Part shown: positions 6,415 to 7,697 of the stretch, piece after piece
How positions within the stretch are numbered: position 1 is the first letter of the stretch
How the letters are laid out: every line of letters begins with the position of its first letter
Assembly (NCBI GenBank): GCA_009926295.1
Contig: RFPF01000138.1
Span: 1-7,697 of the forward strand
DNA from: Planctomycetia bacterium
Lineage (GTDB): Bacteria > Planctomycetota > Planctomycetia > Pirellulales > UBA1268
Length of the DNA: 7,697 bases
Reading direction: 5' to 3'
The notes under the pieces: model-generated
Seen by the model: only the letters and a program-made list of their open reading frames with translations
What the model was told of the DNA's origin: nothing
Database searches by the model: none
Translations under genes and position numbers: made by a program

Positions 6415-7669
6415 GGACGAACGCGAACACGCCACGCTTGTTGGCGACGATCACATCAAGTTTACCATCGCCGTCGAGGTCGCCCACGGTCACCTGCGTG
6501 CCGACGCCGCTGTCGGCGTCGATTTCGTGGGCCACGTAGCGGGCCCCGCCTTTGCCGTCGCGGACGAGCTCGAACCAGTAGAGCACCGGCGGCGCGTTCG
6601 GCTCCACGTCGCCGTTGATCCCGTGGGCCCAGCGCCGCTTGCCCGTCACGATGTCGAGGAGGCCGTCGCCGTTCATGTCGGCGAGCCGCAGGGCGTGCAG
6701 CTGGCTGAACTTCACCCCCTGGGCGTTCTCCTCGGGCGTGGCGCCCATGATTTTGTGTTCGGTGAACGTGCCGTCGGCGTTCTGCTCGAACCAGCCGAGC
6801 CCGAAGCCATGGCCGTCATAACTCGTGATCACGTCGTTGCGGCCGTCGCCGTTGACGTCGGAGGCGTACATCTGCGCGCCGCCCCGCGGCGCGTCTTTCG
6901 GCCCGAACGGCCCGGGGTGGAACGGCCAGATCGTGTCGGTGGAGATGTCGGCCGGCTGCTCGAACCAGCCGTCCTTCGTGAGCAGGTCCGGCCGGCCGTC
7001 GCCGTTGACGTCGCCGGCGCCGTAGCCGTGCGTGTAGCGGAAGTATTTCTTGTCGTTCTCCGCCGACTTGGGCGTGATGGGCCGGAACCGCGCCTTCCCG
7101 AGCGGCTTCGACCAGTCGATCTCGGCGAAGCCGAGCTGCCCGCCCGCCTGCGCGTTCTTCGGCTTGTCGATGTCGCTCGAATGCACGAGCAGCTCGGGGC
7201 GGCCGTCGCCGTTCATGTCGCGAAGATCGGGCGACTCGCCGTCGGCCACGTCGAAGACCGCGTGCTTTTCCCAGTGGCCGCCCTTGCCCTGCGGGTTCAC
7301 GAACACGTGCGCCGCCTCGCCCGGGAGGCCGAACACGAGAATGTCGGGCCAGACGTCGCCCGTGAAGTCGTGGGCGTAGGCCAGAAAGTAATCGGAGTAG
7401 CCCTTGGTCGGGTCGTAGGGCGTCTTCGTCGGCCCGCTCGGATTGTCGGCCGGCGGCGTGAACTCGGTCTGCCGGGTGAAATCGGGCCCATGCCAGATCG
7501 TGTTGCCGGCGGTGATGTCGACGTGGCCGTCCTTGTCGAAGTCGGCCATGTCGCAGCCCTCGGCGACGAACCGCTCGGTGAGCGTGCTCTTGTCGAACGC
7601 GACCTCGGCGGATGCCGTCGTGGCGCACGGCCAGAGGACGAGCAGGGCAGACAGAATTGGGCGGAGCAT
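6407..7669 (-). CDS. Secreted FG-GAP/VCBS repeat protein, predicted seven-bladed beta-propeller
   Basis: The product has 420 residues and begins with a Sec signal peptide (MLRPILSALLVLWPCATTASA, given in two parts: hydrophobic 5-15, cleavage after ASA at 21). Seven calcium-binding-type loops of DxDxDGxxD form follow at residues 43-51 (DFDKDGHVD), 101-109 (DFTGDVWPD, glycine lost), 151-159 (DMNGDGRPE), 220-228 (DVNGDGRPD), 271-279 (DVNGDGRND), 331-339 (DMNGDGLLD) and 397-405 (DLDGDGKLD), spaced 50-69 residues apart. Seven such units are the number needed for a complete integrin-alpha-like propeller. WFEQ segments follow two of the loops, and a WFEL segment follows a third. No enzymatic residues or extra domains are evident, so a scaffold, adhesion or ligand-binding role outside the cytoplasm is inferred. 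It is the first visible gene of the operon. The ATG at 7667-7669 has only a weak GAG upstream, and just 28 nt of leader are visible. Confidence 0.9.
   Translation of the reverse strand: MLRPILSALLVLWPCATTASAEVAFDKSTLTERFVAEGCDMADFDKDGHVDITAGNTIWHGPDFTRQTEFTPPADNPSGPTKTPYDPTKGYSDYFLAYAHDFTGDVWPDILVFGLPGEAAHVFVNPQGKGGHWEKHAVFDVADGESPDLRDMNGDGRPELLVHSSDIDKPKNAQAGGQLGFAEIDWSKPLGKARFRPITPKSAENDKKYFRYTHGYGAGDVNGDGRPDLLTKDGWFEQPADISTDTIWPFHPGPFGPKDAPRGGAQMYASDVNGDGRNDVITSYDGHGFGLGWFEQNADGTFTEHKIMGATPEENAQGVKFSQLHALRLADMNGDGLLDIVTGKRRWAHGINGDVEPNAPPVLYWFELVRDGKGGARYVAHEIDADSGVGTQVTVGDLDGDGKLDVIVANKRGVFAFVQR
6661..7220 (-). repeat. Near-identical short DNA repeats encoding the FG-GAP calcium loops
   Basis: A 20-base block beginning GGCCGTCGCCGTT occurs at 6661-6680, 6841-6860, 6994-7013 and 7201-7220 (plus-strand reading). 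The first and fourth copies are identical over all 20 bases (…CATGTCG), and so are the second and third (…GACGTCG). They encode the NGDG cores of propeller blades 6, 5, 4 and 3. They are part of the coding repeat rather than a mobile or regulatory element. Confidence 0.8.
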
Positions 7670-7682
7670 GGTCGTGCGTCTC

Positions 7683-7697
7683 GACAGGCGGGAGCCT
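7683..7697. repeat. Second, edge-truncated copy of the GACAGGC-N4-GCCTGTC hairpin, upstream of the operon
   Basis: GACAGGCGGGAGCCT repeats the arms of the element at 716-733 with identical spacing. The seven-base left arm and the following AGCCT are identical, and only the three central bases differ (GGG instead of TTC). The window ends before the expected final GTC. The element lies 14 nt before the start codon of the propeller gene, so it could sit in the operon's leader transcript. Confidence 0.45.

Noticed and set aside
4452..6539. Plus-strand open frame of 695 codons antisense to the PSCyt protein
   Set aside because: This is a mirror of the strong codon bias of the real gene. It runs through conserved PSCyt and DUF1549 codons and resembles no protein family.
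7670..7697. Promoter for the operon
   Set aside because: Only 28 bases precede the first start codon in the window. No -10 or -35 element is visible, and the promoter must lie beyond the edge.

Overview
This is a GC-rich window typical of a member of the Planctomycetota, probably of the Pirellulales type. The assignment rests on gene content. A cytochrome-type protein of the PSCyt1/DUF1549/DUF1553 class lies next to a Tat-exported DUF1501 protein, a secreted ThuA-like protein and a secreted FG-GAP/VCBS propeller protein. These families are massively expanded in planctomycetes. No RNA gene, insertion sequence, CRISPR array or phage gene is visible.

Layout: positions 2-715 (+) hold the 3' part of a cobalamin-binding periplasmic-binding-protein-like gene (BtuF family), whose start lies before the window. 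A short convergent gap (716-779) begins with a perfect inverted repeat abutting the btuF-like stop codon. The rest of the window (780-7669) is one compact minus-strand run of four genes. In transcription order these are a seven-repeat FG-GAP/VCBS protein (7669-6407), a large di-haem-motif PSCyt1/DUF1549/DUF1553 protein (6401-3306), a Tat-signal DUF1501 protein (3259-1829) and a ThuA-like protein (1784-780). Distances between the genes are at most about 46 nt. The first two genes are coupled: the second gene's Shine-Dalgarno sequence contains the first gene's stop codon. Together this strongly suggests one operon.

All four operon products appear to be exported, three by Sec-type signals and DUF1501 by Tat. 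A plausible but unproven reading is an extracytoplasmic assembly. In it the propeller would be a calcium-stabilised scaffold or ligand binder, the PSCyt protein a haem redox or binding module with an inserted beta-rich domain, DUF1501 an alkaline-phosphatase/sulfatase-fold enzyme, and ThuA a sugar-related glutamine-amidotransferase-fold protein. To my knowledge the reaction of this recurrent planctomycete module is not established. The operon is bracketed by two copies of the same short hairpin (GACAGGC-N4-GCCTGTC), the second cut by the window edge.
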